DNA of 64,000 nt from NCBI GenBank assembly GCA_002077045.2, contig KZ111143.1, forward strand, positions 1,379,146-1,443,145. Direction: 5' to 3'. The notes under the pieces were generated by a model. It ran no database searches. It saw nothing but the letters and a program-made list of their open reading frames with translations, and was not told where the DNA came from. Shown here in pieces: positions 12,901-24,627 of the stretch (positions are counted from its first letter, which is position 1; every line of letters starts with the position of its first letter). Source of the DNA: Rachicladosporium sp. CCFEE 5018. Taxonomy: Eukaryota; Ascomycota; Dothideomycetes; Cladosporiales; Cladosporiaceae. Both the position numbers and the translations under genes were made by a program.

Positions 12901-15900
12901 CGTTCCCAGTCTGCACAATGGCATATTCATCACTGGGGGAGAAGCACTTCGCCCAGATCTGATCGAGAAGTGGGGAGGGTATGATTGCCTCAGGAACGGC
13001 TATGGTCCAACCGAATGCAGCATAGGAGTGACGATGAACACTTGTATCAATCCCGAATCTAAACCGTCGAATATCGGGCGCCAGTTCGACAATGTCGGAT
13101 CTTACGTTCTAAAGCCAGGCACGACCGAGCCCGTACTTCGAGGTGCTGTTGGCGAGCTCTGCATCAGTGGTGTTCTTGTTGGCAAAGGTTATCTTGGTCG
13201 ACTCGACCTTACCGCTAGGCAGTTTCCTACGCTCGATAACGGCGATCGCATCTATCGCACAGGCGATCTGGTTCGACAGCTCGCAGATGGCTCTTTCTCG
13301 TTCATCGGCCGACAAGACACCCAAGTGAAGCTTAGAGGCCAGCGACTTGATCTCGGAGAAATCGATGTCACTTTGCGTTCGTGCTCGCCTGGGGACATCG
13401 AGGCAGCTTCTGTTGTCGTCAAGGCTGCCGATAAGCAGATACTAGTGGCTTTCATGGCGAGTACAGCGAAGTCTGGGCCTCTAGATCTCCATGTCGACGA
13501 CTCTCAAAAAGCTCATGGTGTCGCCAGGGCTGCGATCAAGGCATGCAAGAGTCGACTTCCCGGATACATGGTGCCGACTAGAATCTTATACTTGAGCCAC
13601 ATACCTCTTACAGTGAACAACAAGGTTGATGCAAAAAGACTGACGAGCTACTTTATGAAGCATCACATGACCACTGTGCAGCACGAGTCGAGTGGCACTC
13701 GGGAGGAATCGCAACTCACAGAGGACGAACTGAAGGTCTGCAGTGTCCTTGGCCGACTGTTGTCTGCCAGCGCAGATTCTTGGACAGGCTCGACGAACAT
13801 CTTCTCTGTCGGACTGTCATCCATTTCTGCAATAGCTTTTGCAACCTCTCTGCGAAGTGCTGGCTTCGATGCTGCCAATGTAGCTGTCATCATGCAGAAT
13901 CCTCAGATCGATGAGCTCACTATGGCCCTCTCACACGGCTCCGTCAGCCATGAACACAATGCAGCAGTCAAACAAGCTCAGCTTTCCATGGTAGCTTGCG
14001 ATCGGCGGTACCGGGCGACGTGCGCTCGGCGTCTTGGTGTTCCTGCGAACAAACTTGAGACTGTTGCGCCATGTACGCCTCTGCAAGAAGGGCTTCTGCT
14101 CGAATCATCGCGTAGGGCAGACAGGCCTTACTTCAATCATTTTAGCTACAAGGTCGACCATCTGGACATTCCAAGGCTCCAGTCCGCATGGCGAAGCGTG
14201 TCTGATCGAGTACAAATCCTTCGCACGAGGTTCATCAGCACCGACGACGGTTACGTACAAGCAGTGCTATGCGAGGCTGAGGTCCCGTGGTATTCGTCAG
14301 AGATCACGCGACATCTTGACAAGGCTGTGGACCACCATCGATCCGAATGGATCACGCGTAATGAAGTCGATGTCATCAGGCCCTTCGAACTATTCGTCAC
14401 GAACCACCCTGGTGGTGTGATGCTGACAGTGTACATGCACCATGCGCTGTACGATGGAATCGCAATGGATCTACTTCTCAATAAAGTGGCACGTGTATAC
14501 TTGGGCGATGATGACTTGAATTACGGTCTCAACTTCACGGATGTGCTGCCATACGGACCACTGCTCAATATCAATGGATCCGACGACTTCTGGAAGCGCC
14601 AACTACGCCAAGCTGTGCCCGTGCTGCTCCCGTCGTGTGAGGATCTAGCATCGACAGGAACGCATGTCATTTCCTGCTCATTCGGAGACCGGGACACTCT
14701 CACTGAACTCTGCAGACGCTTACAAGTCTCAAGTGCAGCCATCGCCCAGACATGCTTCGCACTAGCTCTGCACCAATTCGCTCCGAAGACCATCATATAC
14801 GGCACAGTAGTATCTGGTCGCAACGTGGCTCTCAATGATGGTGACAAGACGATCGGTCCAATGTTCAATACCATCCCCAGACAGCTCGGGCTGCAGAGAA
14901 ACGACACATGGCGCAACGTCGCGAAGCGTGCTCATGATGTCAGTGCGGCCACAGTGCCATACCAACACAGTTCGTTGCGCAGCATCAGGAAGTGGTGCGG
15001 GTGCGCTGGTGCCGAGCCACTATTCGATGTCCTGTTCGTCTTCAATGCTGACGATGCAAACACTCGAGTCGTGAATACAGATTTCTGGCAGAGGATGGAC
15101 GAGACGCCTGTTGCTGAGTATCCGCTCGCGTTCGAAGTCGAGCTCAATGCTTCCGGCGTGTTTCAAGTGACAGCCATTGCGCAAGGTCGGACTGCCGATG
15201 AGATCGCTTTGCAGACGATTGTTACTGACTTTGGGCGTGCTCTCGATCTCATCTGTAGGCACGAGCACCGGCATGTAAGGGATGACTTCGAAGTCGCCCG
15301 CATTGTTGAACCGCACAGTCACCATCGAGCGCCCGTACCGGACAGCGACCTCAACGGAGTGTACAACTTTACATGGACGTCCGCAGCGAGTCAGCTGCGC
15401 CGTGAAATCGCCTACCTGGCGCAAATTGACGACGACACTGTCGACGAGCACTCCACCATCTTCGCACTGGGACTCGATAGCATAGACGCGGTCAAGCTCG
15501 TGTCAAGACTACGGAAGCTAGGCCTGACCATACCTATCAGCGAAGTGCTGCGAGCCCAGACTATTCCCCGAATCTTGCAATATACGCAGCAGCATCCTTA
15601 CGTTGCGCAGACATCTCCTACACCAAGTAAGCTGAAGTCACTCGAAGTCGGTCTGCAAAAGAATCTACGGCTACCGAGTGGTATCTCTCCTGACAATGTC
15701 GAACGCATACTGCCTTGTACCCCACTGCAAGAAGGGCTCCTGGCTGAGATGGTTCGTTCGGACTTGCATGAGTACTACAACCATGATGTGTTGCATCTTT
15801 CCCCAGACACAGACGTGCAAAGACTTCTCGCAGCATGGCAGAACGTGTGCGACCAGTCGCCAGTCTTACGCACAATTTTCGTGCCCATTGAGTCTCCAGA

Positions 15901-18742
15901 CATTGATGTCGCATTTGCGCAGATGATCCGGAAGCCTGGCAAAGCTCACATGGCGCAATTGACTCTCTTTGATATATCGGATGTGACCTGTGTGCTAGAC
16001 GAGATCCGTCGGGATGTGCAGGCAACGATCAGCTCTCGCGCGCCAACAAGCTTGACCTTGGTGACCATAAGGAATGACAAGTATCTAATCTTGTCGCTTG
16101 CTCATGCTCAGTACGATGGGCATAGTCTTGCGATACTCCATACCGACCTGCAGAATGCGTATCTGGGCCGAGTGTCTTCCAAAAGGCCTTTTGCAGATGA
16201 AGCCATCGAAGCCTCGCTGAACGCCATGAGTAATAGTGCAGTCTCCTACTGGCGCAGTGCACTACATGGCGCTACGCCTTCTCCCTTTTCGCGAGCATCC
16301 ATCCCGAAGGTCTTGCAAGAAAAGGTCCATCGCACTCAAAGAATTGCCGAGATCTCGGCTCAGCAAGCAAGAGGATTCTGTCAGGAGCAGGGGATTTCGC
16401 TGCAGAGTCTAGCGCAGACGTGTTGGGCTGTTACCCTCGCTCACTATGCGCGCCGACTCGAGATCATATTCGGAGTAGTGCTTGCTTGTCGCGACACCGA
16501 GGAAGCTGAGAACACGATGTTTCCAACCATGAACACCGTTGTCATGCGCAGTGCACTACATGGAAGTCGTCGCGATGTGCTTCATCAGATCCAGAATGCC
16601 GCTACTGAGATGCTGCCATATGCCAGGACGCCGCTTCGAGCCATACAAGCGGCACACGCTGCAAGCTGCTCAGATGATACGAGCTCTCGCACTTTACCAC
16701 TGTTCGATACTCTTTTCCTGTACCAGAAGCGGCCGGCGCCTACGACCGAAAATCCAGAGACGCCGCTATATACATCGGTGCGTAGCAGCGCAAATATCGA
16801 GTATCCAGTAGCCGTGGAGATGGAGGTTGTGGGAGACGAGATCCACTTCCGCGCAGCTTGTAAGGCGGAGGTACTCGATCAGCGAGGTTCAGAGCAGATT
16901 CTGGACGCGATGAACGATGTGCTGAGTCGCATTGTCAACGAGCCAAACAAGCCCACCGTAGCTTTCACGGGCTCTCGAGTATCGATCTGTGGGCTGCCGA
17001 CTATCAGGCTCCAGGAGGACGAGAAAAGGCCAGAGCCTGGCCATCGACAAGAGCGTGTTCGTGAAGAGAAGCCCGGAGACAGGACGCACTCGCTGGCAAT
17101 TAGAGAGGCGTTCGCCCAGGTGTCCAAGGTTCCAGTTGCCGACATTCAAAATACGGCGACACTCGATAGCGTTGGCATTGACTCCATCTCGGCGATCAAG
17201 GTTGCCAGTTTACTCAAGAGACAGAACATACACGTCGCAGTTAGTGAGCTACTGCGTGCGCGCAGAGTCGACCGCATCGCAGAGATCGCACATGAGAAGG
17301 AGACCACACCTCCCGAAAACGCCGCTTGCTCGATGGCAATAGTCTCGCAGTACCTCAAGCATCATGTGGGCGACAACGTTTCCGAGCTCGCTGGTATTGA
17401 TGCGGCGGATATTGAGTCCGTCTTGCCTGCTCTGCCAGTGCAGCTTTACATGCTGCAGGTCTGGGATCGTTCACGAGGCACTCTTTTCCATCCGACATTC
17501 ACCTACAAATTGCACGGCAATGTCAGCGAAGCTATCATGCGAACTGCGTGGAAGCAGCTCATTGTGGAGCAGCCTATCTTACGTACCGTCTTCGTCTCGA
17601 CAAAGAACACAGAGATCCCACTCGTCCAGGTTGTCTTCAGGACTGCCGAAAATCCCATCACCTTTGGGGATGAAGTGCCGAGAGCCGAGGATTGGCGACC
17701 AATGGTGCATCTACAAGCCAATAAGCTGGACCGCATCTGGGAGCTCCGACTGTCCATACATCACGCAATTTACGATGCAGTATCCCTACCAGGGCTGATA
17801 TTGGACTTCGAAACTCTGCTGCGAGGCTCCAGCCTCGCGCCAAAGATTGTGACCCAGGAGGACTTTGTTGCACTTGGACTCACAGGTGAAGCACAGCGAG
17901 ATAAGCAGGCGTTCTGGACGGCGTACTTGCGCGACATTGCGCGAGAACAAATCTCACTACGTACCAGCGCCGGCAAGGACGGCGGAGTGGAGATCTTTCA
18001 GCGTGCGCTCATGCCGAGCACTTCTGAGCTCGCGGCTCTGGCTCGCGAGTACGACATCAGCATACAGTCTCTCTTCTTCGCAGCGTGCGCTACAGTCTAC
18101 GCTGGTCTCGGCCAGGCCGCATCTGGTGGCAACGACGTGGTGCTCGGCATCTATATGGCTAACCGCTCACATCTCGACAGCTTGTCCTCATTGCGAGCGC
18201 CAACGCTGAACCTGGTGCCTCTCGCTGTTCGTGACGTGAGATCAAAGCCATTGCTCGACAGTGCGAAGCAGATACACCGAGATCTTCGAGAAATCGGGAC
18301 TGCGGTGATCAGTGCCGTTGCGCTGTGGGAAATCGAGAGGTGGACTGGTGTGACTGTGGATTGCTTTGTGAACTTCCTGAAGCTTCCTGATGCCGAAGAA
18401 GATAGTAGGGGTGACGCGGACATCAGGATTGAAGTGGCGAATGATGGACGACTGGAGCAGAGAGCGGAGTTGATCTCTGAACCAAGTAGTGACAGGTTCA
18501 CACTGCCTGCGCAACTGCAGGGACTGCCGGAAATGCGGGCGTACAAGGTATGTCGCCGTTCGAACCCTGTTATCGATCATATTACTGACCCTTTGCAGCA
18601 CTCTGTTGACATTGAGGCGACTATCAGAGATGGCGCCCTGGACATGGGGATATTCTGTCCGGATGCTTTGCTGGGCCTGGAGGAAGCGCAGGCGTTCGTT
18701 GAAGCCGTTCGCGAGTCGTTGAATGAGTTGATAGAGCTTTGA
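3980..18742 (+). CDS. Ferrichrome-type siderophore NRPS (SidC/NPS2-like), copy 1
   Basis: Predicted intracellular hydroxamate siderophore synthetase. Proposed exons are 3980-5278, 5326-5620, 5697-18547 and 18599-18742, giving 4862 residues. Splicing at 5279-5325 (GTGAGT...CCAG) restores the A-domain motif LRGQRIELGEVE; 5621-5696 has an alternative acceptor at 5690. The 18548-18598 intron (GTATGT...TTGCAG, 51 nt) is in frame, so it is invisible to ORF finders. Domains with approximate residues: A1 30-520; T1 Ser558; C1; A2 1056-1570; T2 near 1626; C2 HHAIYDG 1827; T3 near 2177; C3 2377; A3 2670-3180; T4 near 3239; C4 3446; T5 near 3793; C5 AHAQYDG 3999; T6 near 4361; C6 4552. All six T domains keep the phosphopantetheine serine. 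There is no thioesterase, as expected for fungal NRPSs that cyclise with a terminal C domain. ATG 3980 (context CACAATGTC) is the first ATG in frame ahead of the A1 domain. Confidence 0.85.
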
Positions 18743-19029
18743 CAATACCCAGTAATGGGAGCCTACCTACGTAGTACTTGCCTAGATTATACACGATGTA
18801 GATGTGGCGTCGGTGGCGTTGCAGGCGTTTGCTGCCTAGCATTCTCCGTTTGCACATGATCTCATACAATACAAACGGATTAACATTATTTCTTCACTCG
18901 AGAGACCACGATGTCCAGTATGTCATCACTCAGTACCACCACTTATTCGCGTCGCAAACACATATCGAATAGGAAGTGGCGAATCCGCACCCGCGCCTGC
19001 CCAACCTCAAATCCCAAGGCTCCACAACC

Positions 19030-20092
19030 ATGCCTTCCCTCCCATCATCTCCAATCAACATCTCTCCTTCCCAAACATTCCTCCACGATGCGTCTCCATC
19101 ACCTCCTCGCACCCCATCACCATCACCTCCAGAGGTAGCGCCTACATTCCCTCTGGGTCCCGACGGACGCCCTCTAACAAACCTCTCCCGCCACCCCATC
19201 ACCGCCGAAATGGTGTTCGCACCCATCCCAAATCGCGAGTATCATGAGGGATTCATGCGAAAGGCTATTGCGATGGCGGAGATGGCGCTTGCGAGCGATG
19301 AGACGCCAGTGGGTTGTGTCTTTGTAAGGGAGGGGGAGGTGATTGGACGGGGGATCAATGGGACGAATGCTAGTTTGTGTGTATGTAATGCAACTTCTAC
19401 TGACTCGACGGGTGACGAGGATAGATGGTGATGCTAATGACGCATGTAGGGAACGAGGCATGCCGAGTTCGTCGCCCTCGCGGAGATCATGTCCAAGTAC
19501 CCTCAGTCCATCCTACGCGACACGGATCTCTACGTGACTGTCGAGCCATGCATCATGTGTGCTTCCGCTCTGCGGCAGTACGGAATCCGCACAGTCTACT
19601 TCGGCTGCCTCAATGATCGATTCGGTGGCACTGGAGGTGTGATGACGGTGCACATGGACGAGGGCGTCGATCCGCCGTTCCCGGTCTACGGAGGACTATT
19701 CAGGGAGGAGGCCATCATGCTGCTGCGCAGATTCTACGTGCAGGAGAACGACAAGGGTGAATCGTCCCGTCCACTCAACTCATGTCCACGTTTACTGACG
19801 CCTATCTGCAGCACCCGAGCCCAGGCCCAAAAAGAACCGGGAGCTGAAGACCGAGATCCTGCCCATCGAGATGCTAAGTCCCAATGGCAAGCCGCTGCCC
19901 AACGGCACCTCGATGCTCCTCTCGCCCAAGTCCGAAGCTACGACTACGATCACTGCCACGATCGAGACGCCGCCCATATTGTCGCCGATGTCCGAGATCT
20001 CGATGAGCCTGCCAGGCTCGGCCGATGAGCTGGCACCAAACGTGGCGACTGTTATGGTGAATGGGAGTGGCGAGGCGGCTGGCCGAGCTTAG
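19030..20092 (+). CDS. TAD2: tRNA-specific adenosine deaminase catalytic subunit, copy 1
   Basis: This protein deaminates adenosine 34 to inosine in tRNA anticodons as a heterodimer with a Tad3-type partner. Exons are 19030-19380, 19450-19756 and 19812-20092, giving 312 residues. The first intron (GTATGT...GTAG) splits just before the zinc and catalytic motif GTRHAEF (His121, Glu123). The second zinc motif PCIMC has Cys151 and Cys154. Exon 3 encodes a Pro/Ser-rich low-complexity C-terminal tail beyond the deaminase fold. The open frame extends upstream only through non-ATG codons, so I chose ATG 19030, which adds a Ser/Pro-rich leader of about 55 residues. The gene sits 287 bp downstream of the NRPS on the same strand and is a housekeeping neighbour rather than a siderophore gene. 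Confidence 0.9.
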
Positions 20093-21008
20093 TCAACAAC
20101 AGTCGCAGGAGGGGAAGTACTGACTACAGCTCATGATGTAACCACAAGCTGGGTCGCATCGTTGGTCGGCTTGCTGTCGCTGGACTTGAAGGCGAAGATC
20201 TATGCACTTGACAGACTTTCCCATCGCTGCAGCAGGGGCTCGTACGCGACGGCAGGCATCGACCCGGCGGGCATCGAGTGACGACGCGCGCGAGCACAAG
20301 CGCCTCGTCGAACGAAGAAATGTTGCGCAGGCGGGCAATGCTCTGCGTCGCTTGCAAGTCGGGATGTAGAGTCAGCAGTGCAGAAGAGATCATCGTTGGC
20401 ACAGAGCACGAGTAGCAGCAGTAGATCAGGAAGTCATAGCATTGTCTAGACTGCGTCGCTGATAGCAGATCATCACATACGCGATACTACAGATCCGCAG
20501 TCTACAGACCCCTCACCGTGTGTCTCGCAAGCAAGTGTGCCTCCCTTCCAGTCTACTCTGCCTTGACTACCCGAGAAGCACTGCTCTGCTCAGCGCGTCC
20601 TGTTTCGCCCGCCTGTCTGCGGTGAGCAACGCCCAGTGTCGCGCATGGTGCAGTGAGCTGCCGATTGTTCATCTGACAGCGCAATTGTAGCAAGGTGCAA
20701 TAACGCGACACTTGCCGAAGTGGCCAGCAGAGTCATCAGCAAGTCGAGGCTGGTCTTGCCTGTGCCCTTGGAAATTTCCGTCGTCTGCCACGCGTCGATG
20801 ATAGTCTGCTCGATGATCGCACGAAATGGCCAGTCCGAGCCGCGTAGCCTCATCGTGACGCCAAAGAAGTTCGCGTGCCCAGCGCGTTCGAGACGTGTGG
20901 ATCGGTCCTCATCGTCCGCCACGTTGGGTCAATCTTTGCCCTTTCTCAAGTCGACTTGGCAACCTTCGGTATCGATAGTGCATTTCCCTTCCCACCCATG
21001 TGTTCCCC
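20093..21008. other. Convergent intergenic region TAD2/YAK1, copy 1
   Basis: About 0.9 kb between the TAD2 stop and the YAK1 stop. It probably holds the 3' untranslated regions of both genes. A minus-strand ORF at 20590-20922 exists, but its frame is broken in the second copy and it has no recognisable domain. I see nothing else that I can support. Confidence 0.6.
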
Positions 21009-23967
21009 TCACACATTACTCCCCCCAACCCACCCTCCATTCCCTCCCCCTCCCAATCCACTCTGCTGCCCCCACCCCCCCTCCTCCAACGTCCGATCCT
21101 CAAGCACTCTGACGAAATTCCTCTCCCCTTGTCCATTCCCACCTCTCGTCGCGACCGCGCGACTCTGCCGTCGCCGTCCGCCAACATTCCCAATACTCTC
21201 CTGCCCGTCCTGTGGCGGTGGGTAGTAAGCCGGAGAGGGCTGCAGACGGATAGGCGCGTTGGGATCGAGGTGGGAGACGACGCGCTGCAAAGCGGCGGGG
21301 ATCCCGGTGCTGTTGCCGTCCATTGTGCTTGCGCGTTGTCGACCGCCGGCTGAGGGGTGTTGGGCGTACATGGTCTGGCCGTATGGAGCCGCTGCGGCAG
21401 CGGGCGGTTGCTGGATCATGGGGATTTGCTGTTGGGGGTAGACTGCTGACGAGGGTTGAGAGGGGTAAGGTGGTGGGACTACGCCCGGTGAATACATCGT
21501 GTTGTATATCGGCGGCTGCTGCTGGGCTTGCTGCGGCAATATATGCTGTGGTGTCGATGGGTAGCCTTGCGGGGTCATCGTGTGCATGCCGGCTGCGTAG
21601 GCGGCTGTGGCGGCTTGTTGGGCTTGCTGGGCTTGTTGTGCCTGAGCCCGTTGTTTGGAGAGTGCTTCGGCTTGTTGCTGTTGTTGCACGCCTGGGGCTG
21701 GCGAGCGGGAGGTCGACACTTTGAGGTTCATCTGCGGCTGGAAGGCGCCTGTGTATTTCTGCTGGGTGATGAAGGGGTGGGTGCGGGCTTGTTGTGGCGA
21801 CCAGCGCTCGAGAGGATTGATATTGAGGAGGCCGTGGACGAAGTCTATGAACGCTTCGCGATTCGCCATTTCTGTACTTGTCAGTATGCCTGCTCAATCC
21901 TTTCAGCTGGGGATTGCTCACCTCGCTCGACCTCATTCTGCTTCATGCCCTTCCGCGGCATTGGGTAGTTCCTGATAATATCCGGCAGTCTTGTCGCAGT
22001 GAAGTACTTCTTGCTCGGCTGCTCCTTCGTCCCATGTTCCCTGGAGTACTGCTCCATGGACTTGAGACGATAGGTCCGCCGCCCGAACTCATCATGCACT
22101 TTCTCGAAGAACTCGCCAGACTGCTTGCCCACCTCCAGCATCCAGGTAGGCGGTAGACCCAGCATCTCTGTGATCCGCGATACCTGATTGTATTCTGAGC
22201 TACCAGGGAAGAGCGGCAAGCCGAGGAAGACCTCAACAACAATGCAGCCAAGGGACCACATGTCGATGGCAGCTGAGTATGGCAGTCCAAGCAACACCTC
22301 CGGCGATCGATAGAATCTCGACTGTATGTACGTGTACACGGTCTGCCGCTCATCGCAGGCCGAGCCAAAATCGATGATCTTGATGATCGGACTCTCAAGA
22401 CTGCAATTTGATCAGCATCTTCACTCCACTGCCCCTCACAAACGCTGACAGGTACTCACTTCTTCAACAGGATATTCTCCGGCTTCAAATCACAGTGTAT
22501 CAACTTCGCCTTACTCAACAAGCAAAGCCCATTAAGCAACTGCTGCGCAAACACCCTCACCAACGTCGTGCTCAACCCCCTGAACTGATTCTGCTTGATC
22601 AGCTCGTACAAATTCACGCTCAGCAGCTCGAAAACCAGGCACAAATGCTGGCGATGGATGAATGTGTCCTTAAGCCGCAGGATATGATGGTCGTCGTTCT
22701 TGTCCATCCGCCCGTTGAGGAGGTCCAGGACAGAGACTTCCATCATGCTCTGGTTGAAGTATGCGGTCTTGTTCTTCACCACTTTCACAGCGATAACTTC
22801 CTGCGTCTTGAGGTTTTGGCACTTAACCACTTGGCCGAAGGTGCCTTGACCAAGTACATCCAGGATCAGATATCGATTCTTGTGGTTCGTTTCCTCCGAC
22901 CCAAGGATATCGTTGACATAGAGGATATAGTCACTATCCTCATTATCAAACCCATCGTTCTTGACGCCCTTGCTCGGCTTCGTAAGCACTCGTCGCGGGT
23001 TCCGCGAACTCTCGTACTGGAACGTGGGATTGCATATCCGATACGTAGCCGGCAGATGTGTCGTGAGCGCCTGTAATGGGCTGATGAAGCCTCCCTCCGG
23101 ATTCGCGCGTCTGAACGGCGGTTGCGCGTTAATTCGAGTCTCCAGCTGCGACACATCATGCACCTTCTGCATCTGCGGCACCGGCCCTTTGCCATTGAAT
23201 GGTACGTGTGAGTTTGGCTGTGCGGCATTCGAGGTAGGTTGCTCCCAATCAAACACAGCGTTCAGCTGCTGAGTTGCGGACTGAGGGTAGTACGAATCAG
23301 GTGACATGTTCGACTGCAGCGGCGGTAGCTGCGAAGCATGTGCGCGGTGCGATGTACTCGGTGAAGCGTAATACCTTGACCCCGTCGGCGACGCGAACTG
23401 ATTCTGCTGCCGTGCGGGCGACTGACGCGCAGACTGCTGCGGTGTATACGAAGTATAGTGATTAGCAGCGCTACCGCCTTGCTGCTGCTGAGGCTGCTGC
23501 GGGCTATTGGCATAAGAAGCTGTAGGTGAAGTGTTCATAGGCGAGTACCGCGCCGCTGCCCTCGAAGCCGCGTCTTCACTTTGCGTGGGCAGGTACTGCG
23601 TGGATAGCCTATTCTGCGCCGGCGGTCTCGAGTACTTGGCGCTGTTGTACGGGTCGTCGTCTTCCATGGCCATATCGTCGTTCACGTCGCCATTGCGCGT
23701 GGTCATTGCGTCGCGCTGGGATTGCACACCACGAGCAGGCGAGGAGATGTGTAGCGAGGCTGTGCGGGAGTTGATCGAGGGAGTGCCGTAAGCCGAGTGC
23801 TGGTGCTGCTGCGCAGTCGGGTTATTCACCGTGCTTGCGAGACCGGTGGAGCGGCGTGAAGGGTTCTGGGAGGCGGCGTGGTAGGAGTGGCGCGCATTGT
23901 TCGCAGCGGGCGCGGCAGTGAAGTGCTGCTGCTGCTGCTGCTGCTCGTAGTCGTGGTCAAGGTCCAT
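21009..23967 (-). CDS. YAK1: YAK1-like DYRK-family protein kinase, copy 1
   Basis: Dual-specificity serine/threonine kinase that in fungi restrains growth downstream of nutrient (PKA/TOR) signalling. Exons on the minus strand are 23967-22460, 22400-21922 and 21871-21009, giving 949 residues. Introns are 22401-22459 (GTGAGT...GCAG) and 21872-21921 (GTGAGC...ACAG). A long Gln/Ser-rich N-terminus with a CAG-coded run of six Gln precedes the kinase domain. That domain has the glycine loop LGQGTFGQV, the invariant lysine in AVKVV, the catalytic loop HCDLKPEN at the end of exon 1, DFG at 513-515, and the DYRK activation-loop signature YTY at 525-527 followed by SRFYRSPEVLLG. The C-terminal tail is rich in Gln, Ala and Pro. 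It is convergent with TAD2. The call is strong on motifs. Confidence 0.93.
23925..23945. repeat. GCT/CAG trinucleotide run in YAK1 exon 1
   Basis: Seven tandem GCT units on the plus strand encode part of the poly-glutamine run near the YAK1 N-terminus. The same number of units is present in the second copy at 63418-63438. Confidence 0.9.
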
Positions 23968-24627
23968 GGCACGAGCAACGTCGTGTCTCGCTGTGCGGGA
24001 GGTGGGTGTGCGCGCTGAACGTCAGACGTGAGCTCGGACACTTCCACCCCTTCACGTTGATCCTGACATGCAGACAATGGTCAAGAGTGACTCGAGACAC
24101 GGTATGCAGTATTCATTCGCCGGGATTCTATTGTCTGCATTGCACATGTATTGCAGTGGTATCGGCCTTACTCGTGCCTAGCTTCACTGCACGACGGAGG
24201 AAGAGCTCACTAGCTCGAGCGCGTGGCACAACGAATCAGCGTCAATGGGGCTGTGTTGGGCACCTTTGTCAAGACCACTCACAGGTGAGACGATGGAAGT
24301 GAACGGAGCGCTACATGTCAAATTCCTACGAGTCCTGACGCAGGATGTAGTGGTGCAAGTGACTCTCATCAACTCCACTTCTTAAGGAACGGACATTGAC
24401 ATGACATGTACCCCTATCGAAAACCCGACTAGATCATCAAGCACCCGCTCGAACGTATAGTATCTCTCCTCGAACAGATCCCAATGAACTCCCCGACGAT
24501 TGCTTGCCAGCTCGACATCCATCCCTAGAAACCGTTCCGTCTCAGTCCCATCCAATCCCATATACGCCGAAGGAAACAACGCCAGTACACCTTCCCTCAT
24601 TCAGCGACCTCATACCTCTCGAAATTA
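23968..24627. other. Intergenic region upstream of YAK1, copy 1
   Basis: About 660 bp between the YAK1 start (minus strand) and the stop of the membrane-protein gene, also on the minus strand. It should hold the YAK1 promoter and the 3' untranslated region of the gene on its right. I find no open frame with a recognisable product. It is conserved in the second copy up to the window edge. Confidence 0.6.

Larger units (their letters stand above)
4881..24506. repeat. Long direct repeat, copy 1 (about 19.6 kb)
   Basis: This segment aligns collinearly with 44381-64000 at an offset of 39,500 bp in the NRPS, about 39,490 in TAD2 and about 39,493 in YAK1, with only small indels. It carries most of the NRPS, TAD2, YAK1 and the YAK1 upstream region. 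Overall nucleotide identity is about 95% by eye, but uneven. The right end is limited by the window, so the true repeat may be longer. The left end coincides with the N gap in the other copy. Confidence 0.95.

Noticed and set aside
20590..20922. Minus-strand 110-codon ORF between TAD2 and YAK1, partly repeated at 60158-60412
   Set aside because: The second copy has a one-base length change that breaks the frame, substitutions in the shared part are mostly non-silent, and no domain is visible. Better explained as 3' untranslated sequence.
22408..23076. Plus-strand 222-codon ORF, also present at 61901-62569
   Set aside because: Antisense shadow of the YAK1 kinase domain. It survives in both copies because the kinase frame is conserved, and its own residues change freely at silent kinase positions.
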